A stretch of DNA of 64,000 bases from positions 186,001 to 250,000 of the forward strand of contig CAWKNP010000007.1 in NCBI GenBank assembly GCA_963851105.1, written 5' to 3'. The notes beneath the pieces are model-generated. The model had not been told where the DNA came from. It did not search any database and saw only the letters and a program-made list of their open reading frames with translations. The first letter of the stretch is position 1. Each line of letters opens with the position of its first letter. The position numbers and the translations under genes are program-made. The stretch comes from DATARN01 sp963851105 (GTDB taxonomy: Bacteria; Actinomycetota; Acidimicrobiia; Acidimicrobiales; Palsa-688). Of this stretch, positions 1-8,960 are shown piece by piece.

Positions 1-350
1 GTCTCACGGCCGGTCACCCCGGAGCACGCCTCACAATGGGGCCGCAAACCGGCCGCACGGACCTGACGCACAAACGTCGGATACGACTGGCCGTAACCGA
101 GATCGACGACCTCGTCAAACAACGCCGACCCCCATAAATGCGGGTCATCGACGAACCGGGCCTTCACATATTCGGCGAACGGGCCCAAAGGGTCCGGCAC
201 CGAAGACCGGCGGACGCCGGCAACCCTTTCACCGGTCAAATAGGACCGGACCGTCTTGCGGTCACGGTCGAGATGCCGGGCGATGGCCGAAATCGACCAA
301 CCTCTCTTGAACAACGCATCTGCTTCCACGTCTTCGCTCCCTGACAACAT
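1..350 (-). CDS. istA: IS21-family transposase IstA, N-terminal part (cut by window edge)
   Basis: Reading the reverse strand from an ATG at 350 gives an open frame that continues past base 1. It starts MLSGSEDVEADALFKRGWSI and continues with an SAIARHLDRDRKTVRSYL helix-turn-helix segment, typical of the N-terminus of IS21 IstA transposases. Near the edge it reads RPHCEACSGVTGRE, the linker that in this family precedes the DDE catalytic domain. About 116 residues are visible; the catalytic core and the istB helper ATPase would lie to the left of the window. Whether the element is complete cannot be told. It marks the accessory character of the first 11 kb. Confidence 0.85.
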   Translation of the reverse strand, partial: MLSGSEDVEADALFKRGWSISAIARHLDRDRKTVRSYLTGERVAGVRRSSVPDPLGPFAEYVKARFVDDPHLWGSALFDEVVDLGYGQSYPTFVRQVRAAGLRPHCEACSGVTGRE

Positions 351-390
351 GGGCTGGGACTCCTCGTGCTGATCGGCTGGAACCGTCAGC

Positions 391-500
391 GTCGGGGAGT
401 CCCCAACCGAACTGGTGGACCTCTCGCTTGCGGGGCCCACCAACCCTCAGGGCTGGGGAATTTCAGTGATCAAGTCTGGGGAGTCCCCGGTGATCCCTAC
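391..500. repeat. Probable IS21 end: TGGGGA-type iterated motifs
   Basis: Just upstream of the transposase start, three related motifs occur: CGGGGAGTCCCC (393-404), CTGGGGAATTTCAGTGATCA (453-472) and CTGGGGAGTCCCC (476-488). Repeated TGGGGAAT-like units near the ends are a feature of IS21-type elements, so this is probably the element's left-end transposase-binding region. The exact border and the target duplication were not identified. Confidence 0.5.
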
Positions 501-1114
501 CAACAGCTCGACGACGGAACTCCGGTGGATTAGGACGAGGCATCAGGACTCCTTCCCGAGGTGCTACCACCTCAGCGCAGGTGTCCGTCAAAGGGGATGC
601 TCACTGCCACCTGGACGACCATAACGGGTCCCGGAGTTGACGCCTGAGGTGATCGAAATGTGATCGAGAGGACCACATATAGGTTCGGGCGGCGGGAGCC
701 CGATGATCGGGCTCGGGTCACCAACGGGGGGCTTGCGTCGCGCACAATGGTGGCCCTGGACACCGAGGTTCGCCCTATGCATTCTCCCCATTGTCCAGGC
801 GGAAATGCTTGCCGCGGCCGTCACCGATGACCGGCCTACCAGCGTTGGAGACGAATCCACCATCACCGCCGAGCTCAATCGAGCCGCCAGCGAAGTCGGG
901 CGCGACCTCGCCGTTGTCGCACGCTGATCCATCGAGCCACGAGAAAACAGGACCTTCGCCGAGACGGTCGTTGGGTCGCATGCTTCCCGCCGGCGTCGCC
1001 TACCTCGGGCCCCTGGATAAGCCACACCGCATCGCCGAGTTGCCATCACGAGCACAGTCGCGACCGACACCGACCCGAGATAACGGCACCTCGAGGACAG
1101 GGGGCCGGTGGCGG
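501..1114. other. No recognisable gene
   Basis: About 600 bases between the insertion-sequence end and the first operon hold only short open frames without family resemblance, ribosome-binding sites or consistent codon use. A reverse-strand frame around 775-981 encodes a Gly-rich peptide that may be a remnant of a lost gene, but I could not assign it. Confidence 0.5.
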
Positions 1115-1675
1115 TCATGTTGGGATGCGGTAGCGGAGGTGTACGACGCCGTTGTCGAATCGGTGTTCGTCGAGGAGGTCGAGGTTGGTACGGATGCCCG
1201 CGGGCAGGGCCGGTTTGCCGCCGCCGACGATCATGGGCCAGACGAACAGCTGGTATTCGTCGACCAGGCCTGCTGCCATGGCCTGGGCGGCCAGATTGGC
1301 ACCGCCGATGGTGAGGTCGCTGGTGGCTGCGGCCTTCAGTTCGTGGATGGCGTCGGGAACGAAGTCGCGTTCGAGGCGGGTGGTCGTCGTCGACACGGCG
1401 GTCAGGGTCGTGGAGTAGACGACCTTGTCCGCTGCCTGCCAGACACTCGCGAATTCGCCATGGCGGTGGGACAACTTGGCGAGGGCAGGGTCGGTTTCCC
1501 AGACAGACATCGTCTCGTAGAGACGCCGTCCGTAGAGGAACGTGCTGAAGGATCTCAGCAGGACGGTCGTGGCTGCGAACACCTCGTCGTCGGGCTCGTA
1601 GAGGTCGAAGGCGCCATGTTCGTCCTCGATGTAGCCGTCGACGGATGCATTGGTGAGGTAGACGAGCTTGGCCAC
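1115..1675 (-). CDS. Dihydrofolate reductase-family (RibD C-terminal) protein
   Basis: A 186-residue protein starting at the GTG of VAKLVYLTNASVDGYIEDE, the usual start of stand-alone RibD C-terminal / dihydrofolate-reductase-like proteins. Supporting motifs are the LYGRRLYETM segment (about residue 50), SDLTIGGANLAAQAM (about 120), and a C-terminal GVVHLRYR strand. Such proteins probably reduce an unidentified substrate with NAD(P)H; true folate reduction is not implied. A longer upstream reading was rejected because those residues overlap the neighbouring gene and do not fit the family. The start is 4 bases past the stop of the SRPBCC gene, so it is the third gene of an arsR-led operon. A second, distant relative lies at 11738. 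Confidence 0.85.
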   Translation of the reverse strand: MAKLVYLTNASVDGYIEDEHGAFDLYEPDDEVFAATTVLLRSFSTFLYGRRLYETMSVWETDPALAKLSHRHGEFASVWQAADKVVYSTTLTAVSTTTTRLERDFVPDAIHELKAAATSDLTIGGANLAAQAMAAGLVDEYQLFVWPMIVGGGKPALPAGIRTNLDLLDEHRFDNGVVHLRYRIPT

Positions 1676-1679
1676 GGCG

Positions 1680-2168
1680 CTACACGTCGATGTCGGCGGT
1701 GGCGCTCTGGAGGTGAACCAAGGTGGCATCGAGCTTCTCAAAGCCCTCGAGCCAGCCCTGGTTGCTGGGGCCAGTCAGGCGGTCGGGAAGCCATTGGCGG
1801 ATCTCGACTCGGGTCCGTCGGTCGGGCTCGTCGTGGAACTCGATCCGGAACCTCGTCTCGAATGGCTCGAAGCCTTCCTGCAGGCGGCCGGAGACGTGCA
1901 CGACGCCTTCGAGGAGAGCGCCGTCGGCAACGTCGGTCAGGTCGATGTAGACATGGACGCGGAGGTCGGGTTCGGCGACCGCGACCTCCGTCCACCGTTG
2001 GAAGCCACCGGGTCGCACGTCGAAGTCAATCTCGTCGCGTGGCAACGAATTGCCGCTCGGCCCCCACCACGACGCGAGGTGGTCCGGATCGGTGAAGGCC
2101 CGGAAGACCAGCGTTCGGGGTGCGTCGAACACGCGTGAGAAGGCCAGCGGTGGGGTTTCGGAATGCAT
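1680..2168 (-). CDS. SRPBCC / AHSA1-like domain protein
   Basis: A 162-residue protein with the activator-of-Hsp90-like START fold signature: FSRVFDAPRTLVFRAFTDP near the N-terminus, then HLASWWGPSG and a C-terminal NQGWLEGFEKLDATL helix. Proteins of this type next to ArsR regulators are common in actinobacteria and are thought to bind small hydrophobic ligands or act in stress responses; the ligand is unknown. The ATG at 2168 overlaps the arsR stop (ATGA), which fixes the start and indicates translational coupling. An in-frame upstream extension exists but lies entirely within arsR. Confidence 0.85.
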   Translation of the reverse strand: MHSETPPLAFSRVFDAPRTLVFRAFTDPDHLASWWGPSGNSLPRDEIDFDVRPGGFQRWTEVAVAEPDLRVHVYIDLTDVADGALLEGVVHVSGRLQEGFEPFETRFRIEFHDEPDRRTRVEIRQWLPDRLTGPSNQGWLEGFEKLDATLVHLQSATADIDV

Positions 2169-2521
2169 CAATGCTCCATGGTGTCGGTGCGCTCGGCGGC
2201 CTGGACCGCCGCGAGGTGGGCGTCGAGGCGGTCGAGAGACGAGTCCCAGAAGCGCTTGAAGCGGTCGAACCAGTCGGCTGCGTCGCGAAGCGGGGCGGTC
2301 TCGAGGTGGCTGGTACGCCACTTGCCCGACTGCGTTCGCGAGATGAGGGCCGCCTGCTCGAGCACCTTCAGGTGTCGTGACACGGCCGGCATCGACATCG
2401 GGAGGGGAGCGCTGAGCTCGGTGACCGTTGCGTCGCGCTCCGCCAGCTCCTCGAGGATCGCCCGACGGGTCGGGTCGGCGAGCGCCGAGAACACCACGCT
2501 TAGTTGATCGGTACCTGCCAC
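2168..2521 (-). CDS. ArsR-family transcriptional regulator
   Basis: A 117-residue winged-helix repressor starting with GTG. It has the family pattern VFSALADPTRRAILEELAER followed by the recognition-helix region MSMPAVSRHLKVLEQAALI and the wing RTQSGKWRTSHL. There are no clustered Cys residues, so it resembles SdpR-like rather than metal-sensing members. It is the first gene of a three-gene operon with the SRPBCC and reductase-like genes. A perfect palindrome lies 13 bases upstream of its start, as expected for autoregulation. Confidence 0.92.
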   Translation of the reverse strand: MAGTDQLSVVFSALADPTRRAILEELAERDATVTELSAPLPMSMPAVSRHLKVLEQAALISRTQSGKWRTSHLETAPLRDAADWFDRFKRFWDSSLDRLDAHLAAVQAAERTDTMEH

Positions 2522-2534
2522 CGCACTCTCTTAC

Positions 2535-2550
2535 TTAACGAACTCGTTAA
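2535..2550 (-). promoter_or_regulatory. Palindromic ArsR operator
   Basis: TTAACGAACTCGTTAA consists of perfect 7-base arms (TTAACGA / TCGTTAA) around a 2-base centre, located 14-29 bases upstream of the arsR start in an otherwise GC-rich stretch. Position and symmetry fit an autoregulatory ArsR binding site. The function is inferred. Confidence 0.7.
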
Positions 2551-2828
2551 ACGTATGGCAGGGCCGCTCGAGTGTCAAGCAGGCCTGCGCTGGCGAACGC
2601 ACCACGAGTCGTCGCTGAGCCCTGCACAACGACTCGACGGTGCCAGCACGCCGGTTCGGCGGCCGTAGCGGGCGACACGTGCGGTCGATCTGTACGGCCG
2701 GCGTCCGGATGGCCCGCAAACATCTCGGCAGGGGCTACCCCGACCACGAGCGCACGAAGTAGCCGACCGCCTGCCCGGTCCGAGTACGCACCAGATGAGT
2801 TCTCGACCGTCGTAGCGTCGAAGCCCGT
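2551..2828. other. Divergent intergenic stretch without gene
   Basis: This stretch separates the arsR operon (reverse) from the beta-lactamase-like gene (forward). No convincing coding frame, hairpin or RNA gene was seen apart from the operator at 2535-2550. Confidence 0.5.
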
Positions 2829-4021
2829 ATGAGATTCGACGCTCGACGCTTGGCGCGCCTCGCGAAGGCGATGCAGCACCATGTCGAGCAGGACCGGGTG
2901 GGCGGTGTGGCCTGGCTGCTCGCGGCAGGCGATCAGGTGGAGGCCGGTGTCGCCGGCCAACTCACCCGAGGCGAACCGGTGCCTGTCGGCCGCGACAGCA
3001 TCTTCCGCATCTCGTCAATGACCAAGCCGATCGTGGCGTTGGCGGCGCTCATCTTGGTGGAGGAGTACAGGCTGCGGCTCGACGATCCCGTCGACGAGCT
3101 GCTCCCCGAACTGGCCGACCGGCGCGTACTCGTCGACCCTCGCGGTCCGATCGACGGGGAAACGGTGGCCGCCCAGCGTCCCATCACGCTGCACGACGTG
3201 TTGACATTCCGACTCGGCATCGGCATGGACTTCGCGGCGCCTTGGCCGCAGCCGTTCCTCGACGCGCTGGCCGAGCTCGAGCTCGGCGCCGGTGCGCCTG
3301 AGCCGCAGGTACCGCCGCCGCCGGACGAGTGGATGCGCCGGCTTTCGACGCTGCCCCTCCTTTACCAACCCGGCGAACGCTGGCTCTACAACAACGGGGC
3401 CGATGTGCTCGGCGTGCTCATCGCCCGTGCCGCCGGCCAACCGCTCGACGTCGTGCTGCGCGACCGTGTGTTCGAGCCGTTGGGGATGGTCGACACCGCC
3501 TTCTCCATCGCCGACGACATCCACCGGTTCGGCACCTGCTACGCCACCGACGCATCCGGCGCACGGTTCGTCTTCGATCCGCCCGACGGCCAGTGGTCGA
3601 CGCCGCCCGCGTTTCCGTCTGGCGCGGCCGGCCTTGTGTCGACGGTGGACGACCTGCACTCGTTCGGACGGATGCTCCTGTCAGACGGGCGGCTCCCCAA
3701 TGGCTCCCGCCTCTTGTCGCGTGCCTCCATCGACGCGATGACCACCGACCAGATCGATGTCACAAGCGGCGCCCCCGGGCCTCTGCCCGACGGCTCGCAG
3801 GGCTGGGGTTACGGCGTCGGTGTACAAGTGCGCCGCACCGGTCTCGGGCCCTCATCGGGGCCTACGGCTGGGCGGGCGGCATGGGAAGCATGTGGGCGAA
3901 CGACCCCAGCAACGAGCTCGTCGGCGTCGTTCTCACCACCGACGCCTTTGCCGGCCCGTTCCCGCCGCCAGCGGTCATCCAGGACTTCTGGACCGGCGCG
4001 TACACCGCGCTCGAGAACTAA
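2829..4021 (+). pseudogene. Serine beta-lactamase-like hydrolase, frameshifted
   Basis: The first frame, from ATG 2829, encodes a class C beta-lactamase / esterase-like domain. It has the nucleophile motif SMTK (in FRISSMTKPIVALAAL, about residue 65), the YNN motif (about 190) and a GSQGWGYGVG strand. After about base 3845 the family-like sequence continues in another frame as LIGAYGWAGGMGSMWANDP and ends at the TAA at 4021. One missing base in the GGGCCCTC stretch (about 3845-3860) would restore a single protein of about 397 residues. The original frame instead runs on with unrelated Ser/Arg-rich residues. It is either a recent pseudogene or a sequencing error. Family members hydrolyse esters, amides or peptides; the substrate here is unknown. 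Confidence 0.8.
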
Positions 4022-4032
4022 CCGGGGAGGTC

Positions 4033-4548
4033 GTGACGTCATCGCCTGCTCCGACACCCGATCTGCACACCGGCTTCAGCGCGCCCGGCGCCAGGCCGAC
4101 GCCGTGGGACGACGTCGTCGGCGTGCTGGTATCGGCCGAGCTGTTCTGGATCTCGACGGTGCGCACTGACGGTCGTCCGCACGTCACGCCGTTACCGGCA
4201 GTGTGGCGCGATGGTGCGCTCTACTTCTGCACCGGTCCCGGCGAGCAGAAGGCGCTCAACTTGCGGGCCAATGACCAATGCGTGCTCACAACCGGCGACA
4301 ACCGCTGGAAGGCCGGCCTCGACGTGGTCGTCGAGGGACGGGCCGAGCAGGTCACCGACGACGCGACACTGTTCGCGCTGGCTGCAATGTGGGAGACGAA
4401 GTACCACGGCGACTGGCGGTACGACGTGAGCGACGGCGCCTTCCACCACGAAGCGGGCGTCGCCCTGGTCTTCGAGGTCCGTCCCCGAAAGGTGCTCTCG
4501 TTCGCCAAGGGCCAGTTTGCCCAGACCCGGTTCCGCTTCGATGGCTGA
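4033..4548 (+). CDS. Pyridoxamine 5'-phosphate oxidase-like flavoprotein
   Basis: A 171-residue protein of the split-barrel FMN/F420-binding family. Visible hallmarks are FWISTVRTDGRPHVTPLPAV (strands beta1-beta2), WRDGALYFCTGPGEQKALNL, and the C-terminal RPRKVLSFAKGQFAQTRFRF. The GTG at 4033 follows GGGAGG at 4025-4030 and lies 11 bases after the preceding gene, so it was preferred over frames that start inside the hydrolase. Such proteins bind flavin or deazaflavin and reduce small organic molecules; the cofactor cannot be decided from sequence alone. It probably shares a transcript with the broken hydrolase upstream. Confidence 0.85.
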   Translation: MTSSPAPTPDLHTGFSAPGARPTPWDDVVGVLVSAELFWISTVRTDGRPHVTPLPAVWRDGALYFCTGPGEQKALNLRANDQCVLTTGDNRWKAGLDVVVEGRAEQVTDDATLFALAAMWETKYHGDWRYDVSDGAFHHEAGVALVFEVRPRKVLSFAKGQFAQTRFRFDG

Positions 4549-4668
4549 TCCTCGGACCGCTCAGATCTGCGCCCGGTCGCCCGGATACCCGCCCCAGAAC
4601 CTCGGCTGGAGTCGACGCCCGGGCGCCAACCAACAGCCGGGACGGTGGCGCCGCTCTCGGCGGGGCAT

Positions 4669-5010
4669 TCAGGCGCGCAGAACTTTTTCGATCGGTCTGC
4701 CCTTGGCCAGTTCGTCGACCAGCTTGTCGAGATAGCGGATCTTCTGCATAAGCGGATCTTCGATGTTCTCCACCCGAACGCCGCACACGACGCCGGTAAT
4801 CGACGAAGCGTTCGGATTCAGCCGCGCCTCGGCGAAGAACGCCTCGAATGTCGAGCCCGCCTCGAGGCGCTGCTGCAACGCCGACTGGTCGTATCCTGTG
4901 AGCCACTCGATCACCTGGTCCAGTTCGGCCCTGGAACGTCCTTTGCGCTCGACCTTCGCCACGTAGTGGGGATAGACGTCGGCAACACTGGTCGTGAAGA
5001 TCCGGTGCAC
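4669..5010 (-). CDS. DUF2200 family protein
   Basis: A 113-residue protein that begins MHRIFTTSVADVYPHYVAK and contains VIEWLTGYDQSAL, both strongly characteristic of DUF2200. The family is small, soluble and of unknown function, and is scattered through bacteria as a single gene. The length is typical. It is convergent with the oxidase gene upstream and stands alone. Confidence 0.9.
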   Translation of the reverse strand: MHRIFTTSVADVYPHYVAKVERKGRSRAELDQVIEWLTGYDQSALQQRLEAGSTFEAFFAEARLNPNASSITGVVCGVRVENIEDPLMQKIRYLDKLVDELAKGRPIEKVLRA

Positions 5011-5250
5011 CTATCGCAGGCTAATGGGGTCATAGGGATTGAGCGCAACGGTACCTACTGAACTGCCACAGAACGCCGGACCGTTGGCCGGCTTGACGCC
5101 GTGCCCGAACGCCGGGAGTGCGCGACGCTTGACAGCGACCTCCTGGTGAACCGTCGGTGTCATCGTGCGATGAGATTGGCGGCGCGCAACGGTCGCAACT
5201 GATCGTGAGTGTCCGCTAGGGCGCCGGGGCTGCAGCAGGAGGAGTGAACC

Positions 5251-6072
5251 ATGAACTCGATGGCACGGCGGATGTTCGAGCTGGTCGAGCCGATCGGTGT
5301 CATCGCCTACTCAGCTGACGAACCCAACGAAGCGATGTTCGCCCTCGGGTTCACCAACTACTGGGACACCTACTTCGCGGGACGGGCGGCGCCCCTGGGC
5401 CTGGCCACCGCGGAAGTGGTGGACGCGCTGTTCTACAACTTCGCTCCCGGTGAGGTGGCCCGACACATTCCGAAGGTGTGGCGCTCCACCACACCCGAAG
5501 CGGCGATCGCCGCTCGCCAGGCGGGCTGCGTGAAGGCGTTGCGGCGGATCCTCGGCGATCACGTCGACTCTGCCGGATTCGCCCGCGCCGCGGAACTGTT
5601 GACCACCGCCGCGACCAGCGCACCGTTCGAGGGCCGGCCGATGTATGCCGCGCTGCGCGCCATCCCGATTCCCAATGACCCGGTGGGTCGCCTGTTCCAT
5701 GCCGCTTCGTTGTTGCGCGAACACCGTGGCGACGGACACATCGCCGCCCTCATGGTTGAAGGTGTCGGCGGCGTCGAGGCTCACGTCCTGTTCGCCCTCG
5801 ACCTGGGCATGCCCGCGGAGAAGTTCGGACGCATCCACCATCTCCCGGCCCCGCAGCTCGCCGCGGTCATCGACGGAATGCGTCATCGCGGCCTGATCGG
5901 CGATGACGGTTGGCTCAGCGAAGAGGGTCGGGCGGTCAAACAGCGCGTCGAGGCGCTCACCGACGACCTCGCGGCGAAGCCCTACGAAAGCCTCGAACGG
6001 GGCGAGCTCGACGAGCTCATGGCCACGCTCGAGCCGCTCGCCGCGCTGCTACTCGCCGCCCAGGACTGGTAG
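5251..6072 (+). CDS. SCO6745-like winged-helix protein
   Basis: A 273-residue protein with an excellent ribosome-binding site (GCAGGAGGAGTG) before the ATG. It resembles the actinobacterial SCO6745 family, starting with ARRMFELVEPIGVIAYSADE and NYWDTYFAGRAAPLG. That family is a helical protein with a C-terminal winged-helix part, here around RGLIGDDGWLSEEGRAVKQR. It has no known enzymatic activity, and annotations as salicylate hydroxylase are misleading. No operon partners are visible. Confidence 0.8.
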   Translation: MNSMARRMFELVEPIGVIAYSADEPNEAMFALGFTNYWDTYFAGRAAPLGLATAEVVDALFYNFAPGEVARHIPKVWRSTTPEAAIAARQAGCVKALRRILGDHVDSAGFARAAELLTTAATSAPFEGRPMYAALRAIPIPNDPVGRLFHAASLLREHRGDGHIAALMVEGVGGVEAHVLFALDLGMPAEKFGRIHHLPAPQLAAVIDGMRHRGLIGDDGWLSEEGRAVKQRVEALTDDLAAKPYESLERGELDELMATLEPLAALLLAAQDW

Positions 6073-6300
6073 CCACAGCAGCCAGTTCTGGAGCGACATT
6101 GTCTTCGAAGGCTTCGGCGCACGAGATGATCGTCCATGGGGCGACCGCCCCGAAACACCGGGTCGTTGGCCATGGCGACGGGTGATCCGGGGACATGCTC
6201 CGGCCGCGTCGATGCGAAGACCGGCCGCGGGGGTGGGAGGTGCCGGTGCCCTGTCCTACGGCCATGAGGCCGGGCCCGCAGGTCCGCGGGACGAAGCGCA

Positions 6301-7050
6301 TTACGAGAGGAAGGGGCCCACGAGTGCCCGGAGCTCGTCGGTGCGCTGCATGACCTCGGTGTGGCGCGTGGCGGGCAGCACCGCCAACCGACAGTCGGGG
6401 AACAGGTCGAGCATCTCGGCGGCGTGGTCGAGGCGCACGAAGTCCTGATCGCCGATCACGAGAAACGTGGAAGCGGTGATCGAGCGGATCTCCTCGGCGG
6501 TCCAGCCGGCCATGTCGTGGACCACCGGCTGCAGGCGCTCGAGGAATGGGAAGAGGCCGTCGGGGTTTGGCGCCACCGCTTCGTAGTCGGCCTTCCAGGC
6601 GGCGAACTCCTCCTCGGTCGGTAGACGCCTGTCGTCCTGTTCGGGTGCCGTGATCTCGGCGTGATACCCGTCGGGGCGTATGTTCGAGGCGGCGAGCACG
6701 AGACGGCGGACCTTGCCCGGGTGGCGCACCACAAGGCTCGTTGCGGTCAGGGCTCCGAGGCTGTACCCCCACACGTCGACGGCGCCGTGGCCCACGACCC
6801 GGTCGATCAGCTCTGCGACATCGTCTGCGAACCGCTCGATCGACATGGCGCGGCCGGTGTCGGGCGTGTGGCCGTGGCCCTGGAGCTCGACGCCGATCAC
6901 CCGGCGGCCCGCGCCGAGCCAGGGGAGAACGTCGTCGAAGCTGCGGTGGAACGTGAGGATGCCGCCGTGCAGGGCGACGAGCGGTGGTCCCGACGGGTCG
7001 CCGTGCTCCTCGTACCAGATGGGGACGCCGTCGATCTCTTGATGTGGCAT
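6301..7050 (-). CDS. Alpha/beta hydrolase
   Basis: A 249-residue alpha/beta-fold hydrolase. The oxyanion strand region ALHGGILTFHRSFDDVLPWL lies near residue 30. The nucleophile elbow GYSLG (in VWGYSLGALTAT) is near residue 97, the acidic residue lies in FLVIGDQDFVRLDHA, and the catalytic His is in LPATRHTEVMQ. All parts of the Ser-Asp-His triad are therefore present. The substrate is unknown; closest in style to esterase/epoxide hydrolase-like proteins. It stands alone, transcribed in reverse. Confidence 0.88.
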   Translation of the reverse strand: MPHQEIDGVPIWYEEHGDPSGPPLVALHGGILTFHRSFDDVLPWLGAGRRVIGVELQGHGHTPDTGRAMSIERFADDVAELIDRVVGHGAVDVWGYSLGALTATSLVVRHPGKVRRLVLAASNIRPDGYHAEITAPEQDDRRLPTEEEFAAWKADYEAVAPNPDGLFPFLERLQPVVHDMAGWTAEEIRSITASTFLVIGDQDFVRLDHAAEMLDLFPDCRLAVLPATRHTEVMQRTDELRALVGPFLS

Positions 7051-7281
7051 GCCCTTTCGACGTTAGAGGCCGTGCAGGTTCATCGCCGCCCCGAACGTCG
7101 GGTCGGCGGCCGGGCAGGATGGAATTGTTCTGTCGCGGAGACGGCGCCGGCCCGAGGAGTGTCCGGAGCGCCATACCGCCGAACCGGAGCGGCGGCCGAA
7201 CGTCGTCGCCGAGGAGATCTAGACCCGCGTGAGAGCCGGCGCTTGCAACTTCGTATTACGTACGACACGGACCAGAGTTTC

Positions 7282-7484
7282 ATGGCCGGTGAGCTCCCGC
7301 TTGTGCTCCTATCTCTTCTCGCTGACCAAGCGCAGGGAGGCTACGAGTTGCTTGGCGGGCTGGAGCGCCGCTTCGCGCCCACCTACCGGCCAGGCCAGGG
7401 AGCGCCTACCCGGCCCTGTCCGCGTTGCGAGCGGAAAGGCTCGTCGAGCAGATCCCGGCCCGAGTGACGGTCGAGAAACCGTAG
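7282..7484 (+). pseudogene. PadR-family regulator fragment, frameshifted
   Basis: From ATG 7282 one frame reads MAGELPLVLLSLLADQAQGG then YELLGGLERRFAPTYRP, a typical PadR N-terminus. The next family segment, PGSAYPALSALRAERLVEQI, is present but in a different frame and ends at the TAG at 7482-7484. The gene is thus frameshifted near 7390-7400, and the C-terminal dimerisation helix is lost. The intact PadR gene follows at 7641, so this may be a decayed neighbour or duplicate. Confidence 0.75.
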
Positions 7485-7601
7485 CTCGGTCGTGAGCGCA
7501 TGGTGGCGCCGGGTCGGCGTGGGCGCGGCCTCCTGCATGTCTCTCAGTGGCACCCCAGCATCGGGTGATGAAGGATGCTCAGCGGTAGTTGTCAGTGCCC
7601 A

Positions 7602-7634
7602 CTACTTGACTAACTATAATAGTAGGCGTAGTCT
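7602..7634 (+). promoter_or_regulatory. padR promoter with operator-like palindrome
   Basis: TTGACT (7606-7611) and TAGTCT (7629-7634) are 17 bases apart, which would start transcription at or within a base or two of the ATG at 7641. There is no Shine-Dalgarno sequence, so a leaderless mRNA is likely. ACTATAATAGT (7613-7623) is a short palindrome between the two boxes. The left part, CTACTTGAC, recurs in the promoter of the PadR-YceI gene at 61893. Confidence 0.5.
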
Positions 7635-7640
7635 AGCTCC

Positions 7641-7997
7641 ATGAGCTCTACCCACGACCCGCAGCTGCTCAAGGGCGTCTTGTCGTTGCTTCTGCTGCAC
7701 CTTCTCGCCGAACGGGAGTCCTACGGCTACGAGGTCGTGCAGCGGCTGCATGAGATCGGCTTGGCCGACGTTCTCGAAGGCACCGTCTATCCCGCCCTGG
7801 CCCGGCTCGAGCGAGAGGCCCGGGTCAGTGCCCGGCTGGTCTCCTCCAACGCCGGCCCCGCCCGCAAGTACTACCGCCCCACCCCCGCGGGATACAAGGC
7901 CCTCACTACCGGGAGGGCCAACTGGATGTCTCTAGCCGACGTCGTGAGTTCGGTATTGATCCGCCCTGTCCCCGCAGAACCGATCAAAGGATCCTGA
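7641..7997 (+). CDS. PadR-family transcriptional regulator
   Basis: A 118-residue winged-helix protein. It has the family motifs LLKGVLSLLLLHLLAERESY, YGYEVVQRL, and GTVYPALARLEREARVSARL (about residues 48-67), followed by ARKYYRPTPAGYKAL. The C-terminal dimer helix is short. It overlaps no gene and is followed one base later by a membrane-protein gene starting at 7999, the classic PadR plus HAAS/permease-type partner arrangement. It is probably autoregulated through the palindrome in its promoter. Confidence 0.9.
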   Translation: MSSTHDPQLLKGVLSLLLLHLLAERESYGYEVVQRLHEIGLADVLEGTVYPALARLEREARVSARLVSSNAGPARKYYRPTPAGYKALTTGRANWMSLADVVSSVLIRPVPAEPIKGS

Positions 7998-7998
7998 C

Positions 7999-8560
7999 AT
8001 GCCCTACACCGTGACCTGGCTTGACCGGCTGCGCATCGAACGTGCCGTCTGGGCGCTCGATCAACGCCTCTATGACCTGCCCCGCAAAGTCCCGCATCGC
8101 GAAACGCCGGGAGGTTCGACAGAACCTGCTCACGGCGGCGCACGACATCGGCACCGTCGACGCACTGAGCCACCTCGGCAACAGCCGCCAGCTGGCGGCC
8201 GAGTACCGTCTCGCCGAATTCGGCGAAGGGCTGCGGCCCTACTGGGTCGCCGCAGCCACATTCGCCGTCACTGCCCAGTTGCTGTTCACCTGGCTCCTGG
8301 GCGAAGCCGCGGCTGCGTTCGGCCACGGCATCACGGCAGCGAACGCGCACGCCACGGGCACCTTCACCTGGAGCGGCATCCGGTACCTGCAAGCCACCAT
8401 CACCTACACGTTCGTCGACGGCAAAAGTCGCTCGGTGGGCGGCGCATGGACACCCCTGTCCTGGGCCATCTGGATCGTCGTGACCCTACTCGTCGGCCGG
8501 CTCTGGCGGGTTGTGTCGACATGGCGCCGTCGGTACCGAACCACCACCACAACGGTCTGA
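7999..8560 (+). pseudogene. PadR-linked membrane protein (HAAS-like), frameshifted
   Basis: The N-terminus from ATG 7999 reads MPYTVTWLDRLRIERAVWAL and DQRLYDLPRK. The sequence then continues in the next frame as SRIAKRREVRQNLLTAAHDI, AEYRLAEFGEGLRPYWVAAA and two hydrophobic segments (ATFAVTAQLLFTWLL; LSWAIWIVVTLLVGRLW), ending at 8560. One extra base near 8085-8095 separates the halves. Proteins with an N-terminal HAAS-like helical domain and C-terminal membrane spans are commonly paired with PadR regulators. The intact product would be about 186 residues. It is either a true pseudogene or a base-call error. Confidence 0.65.
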
Positions 8561-8960
8561 ACCGGAAGGTTTGCTCGACATGACTCATCGCGAGCAATCC
8601 CGAACGATTCATCCGTGGTCACCCACTATTTCCATGCCGATCTACGGCCCACGGTAGATCCCATTTCCGGGTCGTCGGAAATAAACTTGACCACACCGGC
8701 CAGGGGGCCCAGCTTTGATCGATCCGTTCGTCGTGCTCCGGAATAGATGGGCTGCCGATGGACGACTGAGAGGCCGCGGCGCTCGTGTGTGTGGCACGTG
8801 CCTACTACTGCGTCGAGTGCGCTTCGAATCTCCCCTGGCGCATATGTAAATTATGACCGTTTAGTATCGCCGTGAGCACATTGTACAGCCGCTTATCCTC
8901 GGCACCTTTGGGGATAGGCTTCGCACAGGCGAGAATGTCAGGTTTGACCTTGGAGGAAGC
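8561..8960. other. Intergenic stretch with two adjacent hairpins
   Basis: No gene is apparent. Two inverted repeats follow each other: GATCTAC / GTAGATC (8639-8660, 8-base loop) and ATTTCCG / CGGAAAT (8663-8682, 6-base loop). They could terminate transcription from the PadR unit. The remainder is more AT-rich than its surroundings and leads into the orphan gene at 8961. Confidence 0.5.

Noticed and set aside
588..1118. Reverse frame of 176 codons in the region after the insertion sequence
   Set aside because: Arg/Ser-rich with no domain or ribosome-binding site; it looks like random high-GC reading.
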